Positions 13,989-22,099 of a stretch of 34,918 bases of DNA are shown one piece after another (the first letter of the stretch is position 1; every line of letters starts with the position of its first letter). The stretch lies in NCBI GenBank assembly GCA_050743265.1, contig JBOGEN010000178.1, positions 1 to 34,918 on the forward strand. The letters run 5' to 3'. The notes beneath the pieces are model-generated. The model ran no database searches and was not told the origin of the DNA. It saw only the letters and a list, made by a program, of their open reading frames with translations. The position numbers and the translations under genes were made by a program. This DNA comes from JBOGEN01 sp050743265. Its GTDB lineage: Bacteria > Actinomycetota > Actinomycetes > JBOGEN01.

Positions 13989-14861
13989 TCAGGGACTCAC
14001 CGCGTCCGAACGAGGCGGCGTTCGCCGCGCCTCACGCCGGAACCACCCCAGGTGGACGAGAGCAGAGGCGGCCAGGACTCCGAGCCAGTCGAGCGTGAGC
14101 GCGGGCTCCAGCACGTCCGGCATCTGCACGTCACTCCAGCCGCGCTTGACGACCTGCTCGTTCCACCCGTCCGCGAGGCTGACGGCGATCCCGTAGCAGA
14201 GCATCAGCGCGAGGTACGGCGACAGCCCGCGTGGCAGCGGCCGCAGGGTGGTGAGCACGAGCGCCGTCACCGCGAGCTGCGCACCGAACAGGCCCTCGTG
14301 CAGGCCGAGGTGGACGGAGGCCAGCCCGGGCTCCCCCGGCGTCGGCTCGGACGACCGGACCACCTCATCGAGCAGCGGGACGTCCCCGGCGTGGAACCCC
14401 AGCGCGGCACACACCCACGGCACCGACCACAGGGCGAGCACGACCATCAGCCCCACCCGGACGGGGCCGAGCGGGAGCGCAGCCACGCGCGCGTCCGCAC
14501 GCCCGTCGCGCCACGTGAGCACCACCGCGACCAGGACGGCCAGGGCAGGGACGAGGTTGACCGGCTGGGCGTCCAGGTCGTCCGGGGACACCACGCCAGG
14601 GACGGCGACCACCGCGCAGGCCGCGCCCACGCACCAGGCGAGAACCCCCCGGCACCGCAGCCACACCAGCGCCAGCGCGGCGAGCGCGACCGGGTAGCTG
14701 AGGTACGTGACCGCACGGCTGAGCGCGCCCTCGATGCCGGACCGGCTGACGTGGTACGTCTCCTCCGGCGCCAGCCGGCCGTACGTGAGCAGCGTCGCCA
14801 CGAGCACGACCCCGTACAGGACCCAGACCGCACGGATACGCCTGAGCGGCGCAGCCTCCAT
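13989..14861 (-). CDS. polytopic membrane protein of unknown function
   Basis: 290 residues from ATG 14861 (GGGGG 5 bases upstream). About eight hydrophobic segments are visible, including AVWVLYGVVLVATLLTYG, LSYPVALAALALVWLR, VPALAVLVAVVLTW, GLMVVLALWSVPWVCAALGF, AQLAVTALVLTTL and LGVLAASALVHLGWF. Between them lie charged loops, notably EVVRSSEPTPGEPGLASVHLGLHEGLFG and SLADGWNEQVVKRGWSDVQMPDVLEP. I do not recognise the family, and no active-site motif can be named with confidence. It is on the same strand as gabT, 33 bases beyond the gabT stop, so it might be read through from the polyamine operon, but nothing in its sequence connects it to that pathway. Confidence 0.8.
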   Translation of the reverse strand: MEAAPLRRIRAVWVLYGVVLVATLLTYGRLAPEETYHVSRSGIEGALSRAVTYLSYPVALAALALVWLRCRGVLAWCVGAACAVVAVPGVVSPDDLDAQPVNLVPALAVLVAVVLTWRDGRADARVAALPLGPVRVGLMVVLALWSVPWVCAALGFHAGDVPLLDEVVRSSEPTPGEPGLASVHLGLHEGLFGAQLAVTALVLTTLRPLPRGLSPYLALMLCYGIAVSLADGWNEQVVKRGWSDVQMPDVLEPALTLDWLGVLAASALVHLGWFRREARRTPPRSDAVSP

Positions 14862-14894
14862 GCGCACCCCCGGTGGCAGAGTCCGCCGCTGGAC

Positions 14895-16274
14895 TTACGC
14901 GGTCGCGAACGCCTCCTCGAGCACGTCGAGCCCCTCGTGCAGCAGGTCGTCACCGATGACGAGCGGGGGCAGGAAGCGGATCACGTTGCCGTACGTCCCG
15001 CAGGTCAGGGCGAGCAGGCCGCGGGCGTGGCAGGCCTTGGCCACGGCTGCGGTGAGCGCGGCGTCCGGGTCCTTCGTCCCCGGCTTGACCAGCTCGATCG
15101 CCTGCATGGCCCCGCGCCCGCGGACGTCGCCGATCGCCGGGTACTTCTCGGCGAGCTGCTCCAGCCGGGGTCGCAGGATCTCGCCGATGGCCCGGGCGCG
15201 TGCGGCCAGGTCGTCGGTCTCCATCGTGCGGATCGCGGCCAGCGCCGCCGCGCACGCCACCGGGTTGCCCCCGTACGTGCCGCCGAGCCCGGAGACGTGG
15301 ACGGAGTCCATGATCTCGGCACGCCCGGTGACCGCGGCGAGCGGCATGCCGCCGGCGATGCCCTTCGCGGTGGTCACGAGGTCGGGCACGACGTCCTCGT
15401 GCTCGGAGGCGAACCACGCGCCCGTGCGGCAGAACCCGCTCTGGATCTCGTCCGCGACGAACACGATGCCGTTGTCGCTGCAGAACCGCGACAGGGCGGC
15501 GAGGAACCCCGGCCCAGGCACGACGAAGCCGCCCTCACCCTGGATCGGCTCGATGACGACGGCCGCCGTCTGGTCGGCGCCGACCTGGCTCGTGATGAGG
15601 TCGATGGCCTGCGCGACCGCCTCGGGCCCGCAGTTGTCCGGCCCGGTCGGCCACCGGAACGGGTACGCCATGGGCGCGCGATAGACCTCGGAGGCGAACG
15701 GCCCGAACGAGTGCTTGTACGGCATGTCCTTGGCCGTCAGCGCCATCGTGAGGTTCGTCCGGCCGTGGTAGGCGTGGTCGAACGCCACCACGGCGCGCCG
15801 CCCGGTGTACGCCCGGGCGATCTTCACCGCGTTCTCCACCGCCTCGGCACCGGAGTTGAACAGGGCCGAGCGCTTCTCGAACCTGCCGGGCGTCAGCCGG
15901 CTGAGCTGTTCGCAGACCGCGACGTACCCCTCGTACGGCGCGACCATGAAGCAGGTGTGGGTGAACGCCGCGACCTGCTGCTGCACGGCCTCGACGACCG
16001 CGGGCGCGGCGTTGCCCACGTTGACGACGGCGATGCCCGACCCGAAGTCGATGAGCGAGTTGCCGTCCACGTCGACGACGACACCGCCGCCGGCGCTCTG
16101 GACGTACACGGGCAGGACGGAGCTGACACCGCGGGCGACGGCGCCCGCACGCCGCGCCTGCATCTCCTGGGACCGCGGACCGGGGATCTCGGTGACGAGG
16201 CGGCGTTCCTGCGGCAGGGACGGTCCGCCGGTACGGGTGACGTCGGTGGCGGGGGGCTCGGTAGTAGAGGGCAT
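14895..16274 (-). CDS. gabT: 4-aminobutyrate aminotransferase
   Basis: 459 residues, class III PLP aminotransferase converting GABA and 2-oxoglutarate to succinate semialdehyde and glutamate. Features: an N-terminal extension (1-25), IDFGSGIAVVNVG, FNSGAEAVENAVKIAR, FDHAYHGRTNLTMALT, the PLP-anchoring Asp in FVADEIQSG (D275), and the Schiff-base lysine K304 in TTAKGIAGGMPL. GGAGG lies 8 bases before the ATG. It is the last catabolic gene of the minus-strand operon, 27 bases after patD. Actinobacterial enzymes of this type may also accept other omega-amino acids, so a role on putrescine itself cannot be excluded. Confidence 0.95.
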   Translation of the reverse strand: MPSTTEPPATDVTRTGGPSLPQERRLVTEIPGPRSQEMQARRAGAVARGVSSVLPVYVQSAGGGVVVDVDGNSLIDFGSGIAVVNVGNAAPAVVEAVQQQVAAFTHTCFMVAPYEGYVAVCEQLSRLTPGRFEKRSALFNSGAEAVENAVKIARAYTGRRAVVAFDHAYHGRTNLTMALTAKDMPYKHSFGPFASEVYRAPMAYPFRWPTGPDNCGPEAVAQAIDLITSQVGADQTAAVVIEPIQGEGGFVVPGPGFLAALSRFCSDNGIVFVADEIQSGFCRTGAWFASEHEDVVPDLVTTAKGIAGGMPLAAVTGRAEIMDSVHVSGLGGTYGGNPVACAAALAAIRTMETDDLAARARAIGEILRPRLEQLAEKYPAIGDVRGRGAMQAIELVKPGTKDPDAALTAAVAKACHARGLLALTCGTYGNVIRFLPPLVIGDDLLHEGLDVLEEAFATA

Positions 16275-16301
16275 GGGGCAACCTCCAGCGCGGCGCGCGT
16301 G

Positions 16302-17738
16302 TCAGGAGTCCAGCGCGTGCATGACGTGCTTGACCCGGGTGTAGTCCTCGAAGCCGTAGGCCGACAGGTCCTTGCCGTACCCCGAGTGCTTGAAGCCACC
16401 GTGCGGCATCTCGGCGACGAGGGGGATGTGGCAGTTGACCCACACACAGCCGAAGTCGAGCCGCCTGCTCATCCGCATCGCCCGGCCATGGTCCTTCGTC
16501 CACACCGACGACGCCAGCCCGTACTCGACCCCGTTGGCCCAGCGGGCGGCCTCGTCCTCGTCGGAGAACTGCTGGACGGTGATGACGGGGCCGAAGACCT
16601 CCTGCTGGATGATCTCGTCGTCCTGGCGTAGCCCCGCGACCACGGTCGGCTCGTAGAAGTACCCGCGGTCCCCGACTCGGTGCCCGCCCGCGGACAGGTT
16701 CGCGTGCGACGGGAGGCGGTCGACGAACCCGGACACCCGGTCGAGCTGGGTCGGGTTGTTGACCGGGCCGAAGAGTACGTCCTCGTCGTCCGGCATGCCC
16801 GTCTTGGCGCCGCGTGCCTGCTCGGTGAGCGCCGCGACGAAGTCGTCGTGCACGCCCGGGCCCGCGAGCACCCGGGTGGCGGCGGTGCAGTCCTGGCCGG
16901 CGTTGAAGTAGCCCGCCTCGGCGATGGCCGCGGACGCCGCCTCGACGTCGGCGTCGTCGAACACGACGACCGGGGCCTTGCCACCCAGCTCCAGGTGGAC
17001 GCGCTTGAGGTCCTTCGCGGCCTCGCCCGCGACCTCCATGCCTGCGCGGACCGACCCCGTGATGGACGCCATCGCGGGCGTCGGGTGGCTCACCAGCGCG
17101 CGGCCGGTGTCCCGGTCACCGCAGACCACGTTGAACACGCCGTCGGGCAGGTGCTCGGCCAGGATCTCGGCCATCATCACGGTCGTCACGGGCGTCGTGT
17201 CGGACGGCTTGAGCACGACCGCGTTGCCTGCGGCGATGGCCGGCGCCCACTTCCAGACCGCCATCATCATCGGGTAGTTCCACGGCGTGACCTGGGCACA
17301 GACCCCGATCGGCTCGCGGCGGACGTACGAGGTGAAGCCGGCCATGTACTCCCCGGCCGACCTGCCCTCGAGGTGCCGGGCCGCGGTGGCGAAGAACCGC
17401 ACCTGGTCCACCATCATCGGGATCTCCTCCGACATGGTGAGTGCGAGCGGCTTGCCCGTGTTCTCGCTCTCCGCCCTCACCAGCTCGTCGGCCTTCGCCT
17501 CGAGCGCGTCGGCGATGCGGAACATCGCGAGGCTCCGGTCGGCGGGCGTCGCGTCCCGCCAGCCCTCGAACGCCCGGGACGCCGCCACGAAGGCCTTGTC
17601 CACGTCCGCCTCGCCGGACACCGGCGCGGTCGCGAACACCTCTCCCGTGGCCGGGTTGACCAGGTCGGACGTCCGGCCGTCTGCCGCGTCCTCGAACCGG
17701 CCGTCGATGAAGTTGCGCAGCGCGCGCTTCTCAGTCAT
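16302..17738 (-). CDS. patD: gamma-aminobutyraldehyde dehydrogenase (PatD/YdcW-like)
   Basis: 478 residues, NAD-dependent oxidation of 4-aminobutanal to GABA. It aligns by eye along its length with E. coli PatD (YdcW): VRREPIGVCAQVTPWNYPMM, HLELGGKAPVVVFDDADVEA with general base E250, and YFNAGQDCTAATRV with nucleophile C284. The end, EMPHGGFKHSGYGKDLSAYG, is also shared. The NAGQDCTA block separates this group from succinate semialdehyde dehydrogenases, which have a different context around the Cys. GGAGGGAACGC precedes the ATG. The start codon overlaps the stop of a 21-codon ORF (ATGA), suggesting translational coupling. It stands between the transporter genes and gabT, as expected for putrescine catabolism. 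Confidence 0.9.
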   Translation of the reverse strand: MTEKRALRNFIDGRFEDAADGRTSDLVNPATGEVFATAPVSGEADVDKAFVAASRAFEGWRDATPADRSLAMFRIADALEAKADELVRAESENTGKPLALTMSEEIPMMVDQVRFFATAARHLEGRSAGEYMAGFTSYVRREPIGVCAQVTPWNYPMMMAVWKWAPAIAAGNAVVLKPSDTTPVTTVMMAEILAEHLPDGVFNVVCGDRDTGRALVSHPTPAMASITGSVRAGMEVAGEAAKDLKRVHLELGGKAPVVVFDDADVEAASAAIAEAGYFNAGQDCTAATRVLAGPGVHDDFVAALTEQARGAKTGMPDDEDVLFGPVNNPTQLDRVSGFVDRLPSHANLSAGGHRVGDRGYFYEPTVVAGLRQDDEIIQQEVFGPVITVQQFSDEDEAARWANGVEYGLASSVWTKDHGRAMRMSRRLDFGCVWVNCHIPLVAEMPHGGFKHSGYGKDLSAYGFEDYTRVKHVMHALDS

Positions 17739-17800
17739 GCGTTCCCTCCCACGGGTACGGACGTGCGGTTGTCCCCCGACGTGCGGTTGTCCCCCGACAT
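17735..17800 (-). CDS. possible 21-residue leader ORF before patD, made from an 18-bp repeat
   Basis: Reading the minus strand after the potC stop, an ATG at 17800 opens MSGDNRTSGDNRTSVPVGGNA and stops at a TGA that overlaps the patD ATG (ATGA). The repeat unit of 18 bases keeps the frame and doubles SGDNRT. A GGGG sequence 9 bases upstream could act as a weak ribosome-binding site. It fits the whole gap between potC and patD, as a coupling or leader peptide would. It may equally be a chance frame in a repeat; no homolog is known to me. Confidence 0.35.
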   Translation of the reverse strand: MSGDNRTSGDNRTSVPVGGNA

Positions 17801-17813
17801 GCGGTTGTCCCCG
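17760..17813 (-). repeat. 18-bp tandem repeat, three copies, between potC and patD
   Basis: On the plus strand two perfect copies of GACGTGCGGTTGTCCCCC (17760-17777, 17778-17795) are followed by a third with two mismatches (17796-17813). On the transcribed strand each copy presents a GGGGAC sequence. The diverged copy creates the ATG of the small ORF at 17800. Confidence 0.95.
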
Positions 17814-17816
17814 GGG

Positions 17817-18635
17817 TCACAGCCTGCCCCCTCCGCTGGCGTGGTCACCAGCGAGTCGCTGGGCCAGGTAGATCGGGAGCACCGACAGGATGATCACGAG
17901 CGCGGCCACCACGTTGACGACGGGGGCCTGGTTGGGTCGGAAGAGGTTGCTGAAGATCCAGATCGGCAGCGTCTGCACCCCGGCGCCGGCGGTGAAGGTG
18001 GTGACGATGATCTCGTCGAAGGACAGCGCGAACGCGAGCAGCCCCCCGGCGAGAAGGGCCGAGCGTATGAGCGGGAACGTCACGTACCGGAACGTCTGCA
18101 GGGCGTCGGCGCCCAGGTCCATCGACGCCTCCGCGAAGTTGCCCGACGTACGCCGCAGCCGCGCGACGACGTTGTTGTAGACGACGACGATGCAGAACGT
18201 CGCGTGGCCGACGATCACGCTGAACAGGCCGAGGCCAAGGCCGATCGGGTCGAGAACCGTGGTGAACGCCTGGCTGATGGCGATGCCGGTGACGATGCCC
18301 GGCAGCGCGATCGGCAGGATGACGAGCAGCGAGATCGTCTCCCGGCCGAAGAAGCGGTAGCGGCTCACGGCGAACGCGGCAAGCGACCCCAGGGCCAGCG
18401 CCAGCGCGGTTGCCCCGAGACCCGCCTTGACGCTCGTGGCGAGGGCGTCGCGCAGGCTCGGGTTGTCGAACGCCCGGCTCCACCACTGGGTGGTGAGCCC
18501 GCTGGGGGGCCATCCGAACGAGCGGTCCGAGGAGAACGAGTTGACGAGGACGACGGCAAGCGGGACGTAGATGACGCCGAGCCCGAGGACGAGCACGGCG
18601 CGGAGGGCGAACAGCGCCCTTCTCGAGAGGTTCAC
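17817..18635 (-). CDS. potC: polyamine-type ABC transporter permease (PotC-like)
   Basis: 272 residues from GTG 18635 (AGGGGG 4 bases upstream; the longer upstream frame overlaps potB and is not used). Six membrane segments are visible, beginning with FALRAVLVLGLGVIYVPLAVVLVNSF. The EAA cytoplasmic loop reads EASMDLGADALQTFRYVTFPLIRSA, the contact for the ATPase. The short PotC form, and SFDEIIVTTFTAG with LPIWIFSNL, are typical of spermidine/putrescine systems. It starts 8 bases after the potB stop and pairs with PotB to form the translocation channel. Confidence 0.92.
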   Translation of the reverse strand: MNLSRRALFALRAVLVLGLGVIYVPLAVVLVNSFSSDRSFGWPPSGLTTQWWSRAFDNPSLRDALATSVKAGLGATALALALGSLAAFAVSRYRFFGRETISLLVILPIALPGIVTGIAISQAFTTVLDPIGLGLGLFSVIVGHATFCIVVVYNNVVARLRRTSGNFAEASMDLGADALQTFRYVTFPLIRSALLAGGLLAFALSFDEIIVTTFTAGAGVQTLPIWIFSNLFRPNQAPVVNVVAALVIILSVLPIYLAQRLAGDHASGGGRL

Positions 18636-18643
18636 GTCGCCCC

Positions 18644-19597
18644 CTAGATCTGCTCGAGCGCGCCGGTACGGCGGACGGCCAGCAGGTACATCATCATGAT
18701 CGCCACCGGGATCGTCGCCAGCGCCGCCGCGAACGGCAGGTTGTTGGCCGAGCCGATGTTCGCGTACACGACGTTGCCGAGCAGCTGGGTGCTGCCGCCG
18801 ACGATCTGCACCGCGATGTAGTCCCCGAGCGAGAGCGAGAACGTGAAGATGGAGCCGGCGGCGACCGCGGGCAGGGTCATCGGCAGGACGACGGAGCGGA
18901 ACGTGCGACCCGCCCGCGCGCCGAGGTCGCCGGACGCGTCCAGCAGGGAGTTCGGCACGCGCTCCAGCCCGGCGAAGATCGGCAGGATCATGAACGGCAG
19001 CCAGAGGTACGAGAGCGTGAGCACGGTCGCGGTGAAGCCGTACCCCGGCCCGTCGAGCCCGAACGGGCCGAGGGCCCAGTTCAGCGGCCCGTCCCCGGAG
19101 AGCATGACCCGCCAGGCGTACGCCTTGACGAGGTAGCTCGCCCACAGCGGCGTGAGGATGGCGATGACGAGCAGGCGCTGCACCCGCGGGGTGGCCACCT
19201 TCGCCATGTAGAAGGCGACGGGAAACGCGATGACCGTATCGATGACCGTCACCAACGCGGCCACGCCGATGCTGCGCATCGTGACCGCGCGGTACACCTC
19301 GCTCTCGAAGAGGCTGGAGAAGTTGTCCAGCGTGAACTCGTAGACCACGTCGCCCGTGAACGTGTCCACCGACCAGAAGGCCGAGAGGAACAGCACCGAG
19401 AGCGACCCGAGGTAGGCGACGACCAGCCAGAGCAGGGGTGCGGACAGCAACAGCGAGAGCTGTGTCCGCGGGTGGCGGCGCAGCGCCGCCGAGAGCCGTC
19501 GCCCCCACGAGGGCTCCGAGACGGCTCCCGAGGGGGGAGGGCCGCCCGGCCCGTCGTCAGGACCCGGGGGCGGGCCCGTCGTCGTCATCGTCGTCAT
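18644..19597 (-). CDS. potB: polyamine-type ABC transporter permease (PotB-like)
   Basis: 317 residues. A Thr/Pro/Gly-rich cytosolic head (1-40) precedes six membrane segments (first TQLSLLLSAPLLWLVVAYLGSLSVLFLSAF). The EAA loop is LLDASGDLGARAGRTFRSVVLPMTLPA. FSLSLGDYIAVQIVGGSTQLLGN is characteristic of PotB/PotH. The ATG at 19597 is part of an ATG-ACG-ACG-ATG cluster, so the exact start may be 9 bases later. It lies 79 bases after potD, with a strong hairpin in the gap, and directly before potC. Confidence 0.92.
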   Translation of the reverse strand: MTTMTTTGPPPGPDDGPGGPPPSGAVSEPSWGRRLSAALRRHPRTQLSLLLSAPLLWLVVAYLGSLSVLFLSAFWSVDTFTGDVVYEFTLDNFSSLFESEVYRAVTMRSIGVAALVTVIDTVIAFPVAFYMAKVATPRVQRLLVIAILTPLWASYLVKAYAWRVMLSGDGPLNWALGPFGLDGPGYGFTATVLTLSYLWLPFMILPIFAGLERVPNSLLDASGDLGARAGRTFRSVVLPMTLPAVAAGSIFTFSLSLGDYIAVQIVGGSTQLLGNVVYANIGSANNLPFAAALATIPVAIMMMYLLAVRRTGALEQI

Positions 19598-19615
19598 CAC
19601 CCATCGCGGGGTGGT

Positions 19616-19641
19616 GGCCGGCCACGTCGCACGTGCCGGCC
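19616..19641 (-). other. intercistronic stem-loop between potD and potB
   Basis: GGCCGGC pairs with GCCGGCC and, inside, ACGT pairs with ACGT around a GCG loop, with one bulged base: about 11 pairs. No T tract follows. In binding-protein transporter operons such a hairpin often protects the upstream message, so more binding protein than permease is made. That role is inferred from position. Confidence 0.55.
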
Positions 19642-19676
19642 GCTGCCCGCAGCCTCCTTCCCGTCCCGGCAGGGCG

Positions 19677-20903
19677 TCAGCCCTTGATCTCCGTCCATGC
19701 CTGGACCCAGTCCGCGTAGTCGACGCACTCGACGTTCTCGCGTCCGTCGAGGCACTGCGCGATGGGGGTCGTCCAGTACCAGACCTTGTCGAAGTACGCC
19801 TCGTCGGTGGCGTGGAACGTCGCGCAGTGCTCCGGGTCGGCCGTGAGCTCGCACGACTTCTGGTTCGCCGGCGCCTCACCGAACCACTCAGCGATCTGCG
19901 CGTTCACCTCGGGCGAGACGACGTGGTCGAGCCACTTGTACGCGCAGTTCGGGTTCTGCGCATCGGCCGCGACCTCCCAGGTGTCCGACCACCCGGTGGA
20001 GCCCTCGTCGGGCAGCGTCGCCTCCACGGGCGCCTTCTCCGCGGCGAGGGAGTTGACCTGGTACTGCCAGGTCGTCCCGACCACGGTGTCCCCACTCTTG
20101 AAGGACGCGATCTCCTTCAGCGCGTCCGACCAGTACTCCCCGACATTGGCGTTCTGCTCCTTGAGCAGGTCGACAGCCGCGTTGAACTGCTTCTGGTCGA
20201 GCGCGTACGGGTTCTCGATGCCGAGTGAGGGCTTGTGCTTCATGAGGTAGAGCGCCGCGTCGGCGATGTAGATCGCGTTGTCGTACGCCGTGACCTTGCC
20301 CTTGTACTGCGACGCGTCGTCGAAGACGACGTCCCAGGACGTCGGGGCGGGCTTCACCTCGTCGGTGCGCCAGGCAAGCAGGTTCGCCCCGCGACCGTGC
20401 GGGATGCCGTACGGCTTGCCGTCGACGGAGTTCCAGGGCTGCATCTTCAGCGCGGGGAAGATGTCCTTGTAGTTCGGCACCAGGTCGAGGTTCACGGGCT
20501 GCACGTAGCCACCCGCGATGAGCCGCAGTGACGCGTCACCGGACGCGGAGACCACGTCGTACTCGCCGGTCTTCATGAGCTGGAACATCTCGTCCGACGT
20601 GGCACCCACGCGGACGTTGACCTGGCAGCCGGTCTCCTTCTCGAACGGCGTCACCCAGTCGGCGCTCGGGTCGGTCGAGCCGTCCTCGACGTAGCCGGCC
20701 CAGGCGACGACGTTCAGCTCTCCCTCGCCCTTGCCCACCGACTGCTTCATCGGGACGTCTGGAACCTCGAAGCCCTGCGCACCGCCCGACGCGCCGCCCT
20801 CGTCACCCCCGTCGTCGCCGCCACAGCCGGCGACGACAAGGAGCATCGCCGCGCCCGCCGCGACCCACCACTGTCCCCTGTGCGGTCTCACCTGCATGGC
20901 CAT
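19677..20903 (-). CDS. potD: polyamine-type ABC transporter substrate-binding lipoprotein (PotD-like)
   Basis: 408 residues. ATG 20903 has AAGGA 4 bases upstream. A lipoprotein signal ends LLVVAGC, with C27 as the lipidated residue, followed by a flexible Gly/Asp linker (28-43). The mature part shows the PotD-like order: LNVVAWAGYVED, FEKETGCQVNVRVGATSDEMFQLM, YDVVSASGDASLRLIAGG, IPHGRGANLLAWR, and IYIADAALYLMKHK. At about 380 mature residues it is longer than E. coli PotD (about 325). Whether it binds putrescine, spermidine or GABA cannot be read from sequence; the neighbouring catabolic genes favour putrescine or a related amine. It follows potA by 10 bases. Confidence 0.92.
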   Translation of the reverse strand: MAMQVRPHRGQWWVAAGAAMLLVVAGCGGDDGGDEGGASGGAQGFEVPDVPMKQSVGKGEGELNVVAWAGYVEDGSTDPSADWVTPFEKETGCQVNVRVGATSDEMFQLMKTGEYDVVSASGDASLRLIAGGYVQPVNLDLVPNYKDIFPALKMQPWNSVDGKPYGIPHGRGANLLAWRTDEVKPAPTSWDVVFDDASQYKGKVTAYDNAIYIADAALYLMKHKPSLGIENPYALDQKQFNAAVDLLKEQNANVGEYWSDALKEIASFKSGDTVVGTTWQYQVNSLAAEKAPVEATLPDEGSTGWSDTWEVAADAQNPNCAYKWLDHVVSPEVNAQIAEWFGEAPANQKSCELTADPEHCATFHATDEAYFDKVWYWTTPIAQCLDGRENVECVDYADWVQAWTEIKG

Positions 20904-20913
20904 CCCGTCCTTC

Positions 20914-22038
20914 TCATCCGCCGCGCTCGACCCGGCGCGGTGCAGGGTCGCCACTGACGCGGTACGTGTGCTCGTCGTCCCACACCAGGCGCACCCGGGC
21001 TTCCCGGAACGCCATGACGTCCATCGACGAGCTCTGCTGGTTCTGCTGCACAGCGATGAGGCGACCCCCGGCGTCGAGGTCCACGAGGAACCTCGTCGCC
21101 GCCCCGGCGTACACGACCTCGTGCACCGTCCCGTCCGCGAAGCGGTGCCGCCCCCCGGGGGCGGAGTCGAGGTCCCTGGTGATCCGGATCTTCTCCGGGC
21201 GGACGCTGTAGACGCCGTCCCGGTCGAGGATCCGCCGTGCCGCCTCGTCCCGGATGAGGTTCGAGGTCCCGACGAAACCGGCGACGAAGGCGGTCGCCGG
21301 ACGCTCGTACACATCGGCGGGCGTGCCGACCTGTTCGACGTGCCCCTTGTCGAACACGGCGATGCGGTCACTCATGGTCAGCGCCTCGTCCTGGTCGTGG
21401 GTCACGAACAGGAACGTGATGCCGACCATGCGCTGGATCGCCTTCAGCTCGGCCTGCATCTCCTCCCGCAGCTTGAGGTCGAGGGCGCCCAGCGGTTCGT
21501 CGAGCAGCAGCACCCTCGGACGGTTGACCAGCGCCCGGGCGAGGGCCACCCGCTGCCGCTGGCCGCCGGAGAGCTGGGTGGGCTTGCGCTTCCCGAACTC
21601 GGGCAGCCGGACGGACTCGAGCGCCTCCGCGACACGGCGGCGGCGCTCGGCCCTCGGCACCCGCTTCACCATGAGCCCGTACGCGATGTTCTGCTCGACG
21701 CTCATGTGCGGGAACAGCGCGTAGTCCTGGAAGACCGTGTTGACGTCCCGCTGGAACGGTGCCAGCCGCCCCACGTCCCGCCCCCCGAGCAGGATCGCCC
21801 CGTCCGTCGGCGTCTCGAACCCGGCGATCATGCGCAGCACCGTCGTCTTGCCCGACCCGGACGGGCCGAGCATCGCGAAGAACTCCCCGTCACGGATGGT
21901 GAGGTCGATCCCGTCCACCGCAGTCACCGGGCCGAACTCCTTGCGCAGCCCGACCAGCCGGACGGCCTCGCCGTCCGACCCGGCCGTGCTCGGCGCCGCC
22001 GGCGTCGTGCTGTCCGGCGCGAGCTCTCCGGTGTCCAC
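20914..22038 (-). CDS. potA: polyamine-type ABC transporter ATPase (PotA-like)
   Basis: 374 residues from a GTG with GAGGAGG 7 bases upstream. Walker A is GPSGSGKTT (58-66), the Q-loop is at Q104 (VFQDYALFPHMSV), the signature LSGGQ at 156-160, Walker B LLLDEP at 177-182, and the switch His at H214 (FVTHDQDEAL). A C-terminal TOBE-like domain (about 265-360, VYSVRPEKIRI and TVHEVVYAGAATRFLVDLDAG) marks the Pot/CUT1-type subfamily and can have regulatory roles. It energises import through PotB/PotC and lies between the aldehyde dehydrogenase and potD genes. Confidence 0.95.
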   Translation of the reverse strand: MDTGELAPDSTTPAAPSTAGSDGEAVRLVGLRKEFGPVTAVDGIDLTIRDGEFFAMLGPSGSGKTTVLRMIAGFETPTDGAILLGGRDVGRLAPFQRDVNTVFQDYALFPHMSVEQNIAYGLMVKRVPRAERRRRVAEALESVRLPEFGKRKPTQLSGGQRQRVALARALVNRPRVLLLDEPLGALDLKLREEMQAELKAIQRMVGITFLFVTHDQDEALTMSDRIAVFDKGHVEQVGTPADVYERPATAFVAGFVGTSNLIRDEAARRILDRDGVYSVRPEKIRITRDLDSAPGGRHRFADGTVHEVVYAGAATRFLVDLDAGGRLIAVQQNQQSSSMDVMAFREARVRLVWDDEHTYRVSGDPAPRRVERGG

Positions 22039-22099
22039 GTGCTGCCTCCTCGTCGCAGGTGGTCTGCTGGGTCGGGGTCTCCTTGTCGTGGCGGCTCCG

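Noticed and set aside
16680..18647. 655-codon plus-strand open frame across patD and potC
   Set aside because: It is the antisense shadow of two clearly recognised genes; its translation is Arg/His/Pro-rich without domains, typical of such shadows.
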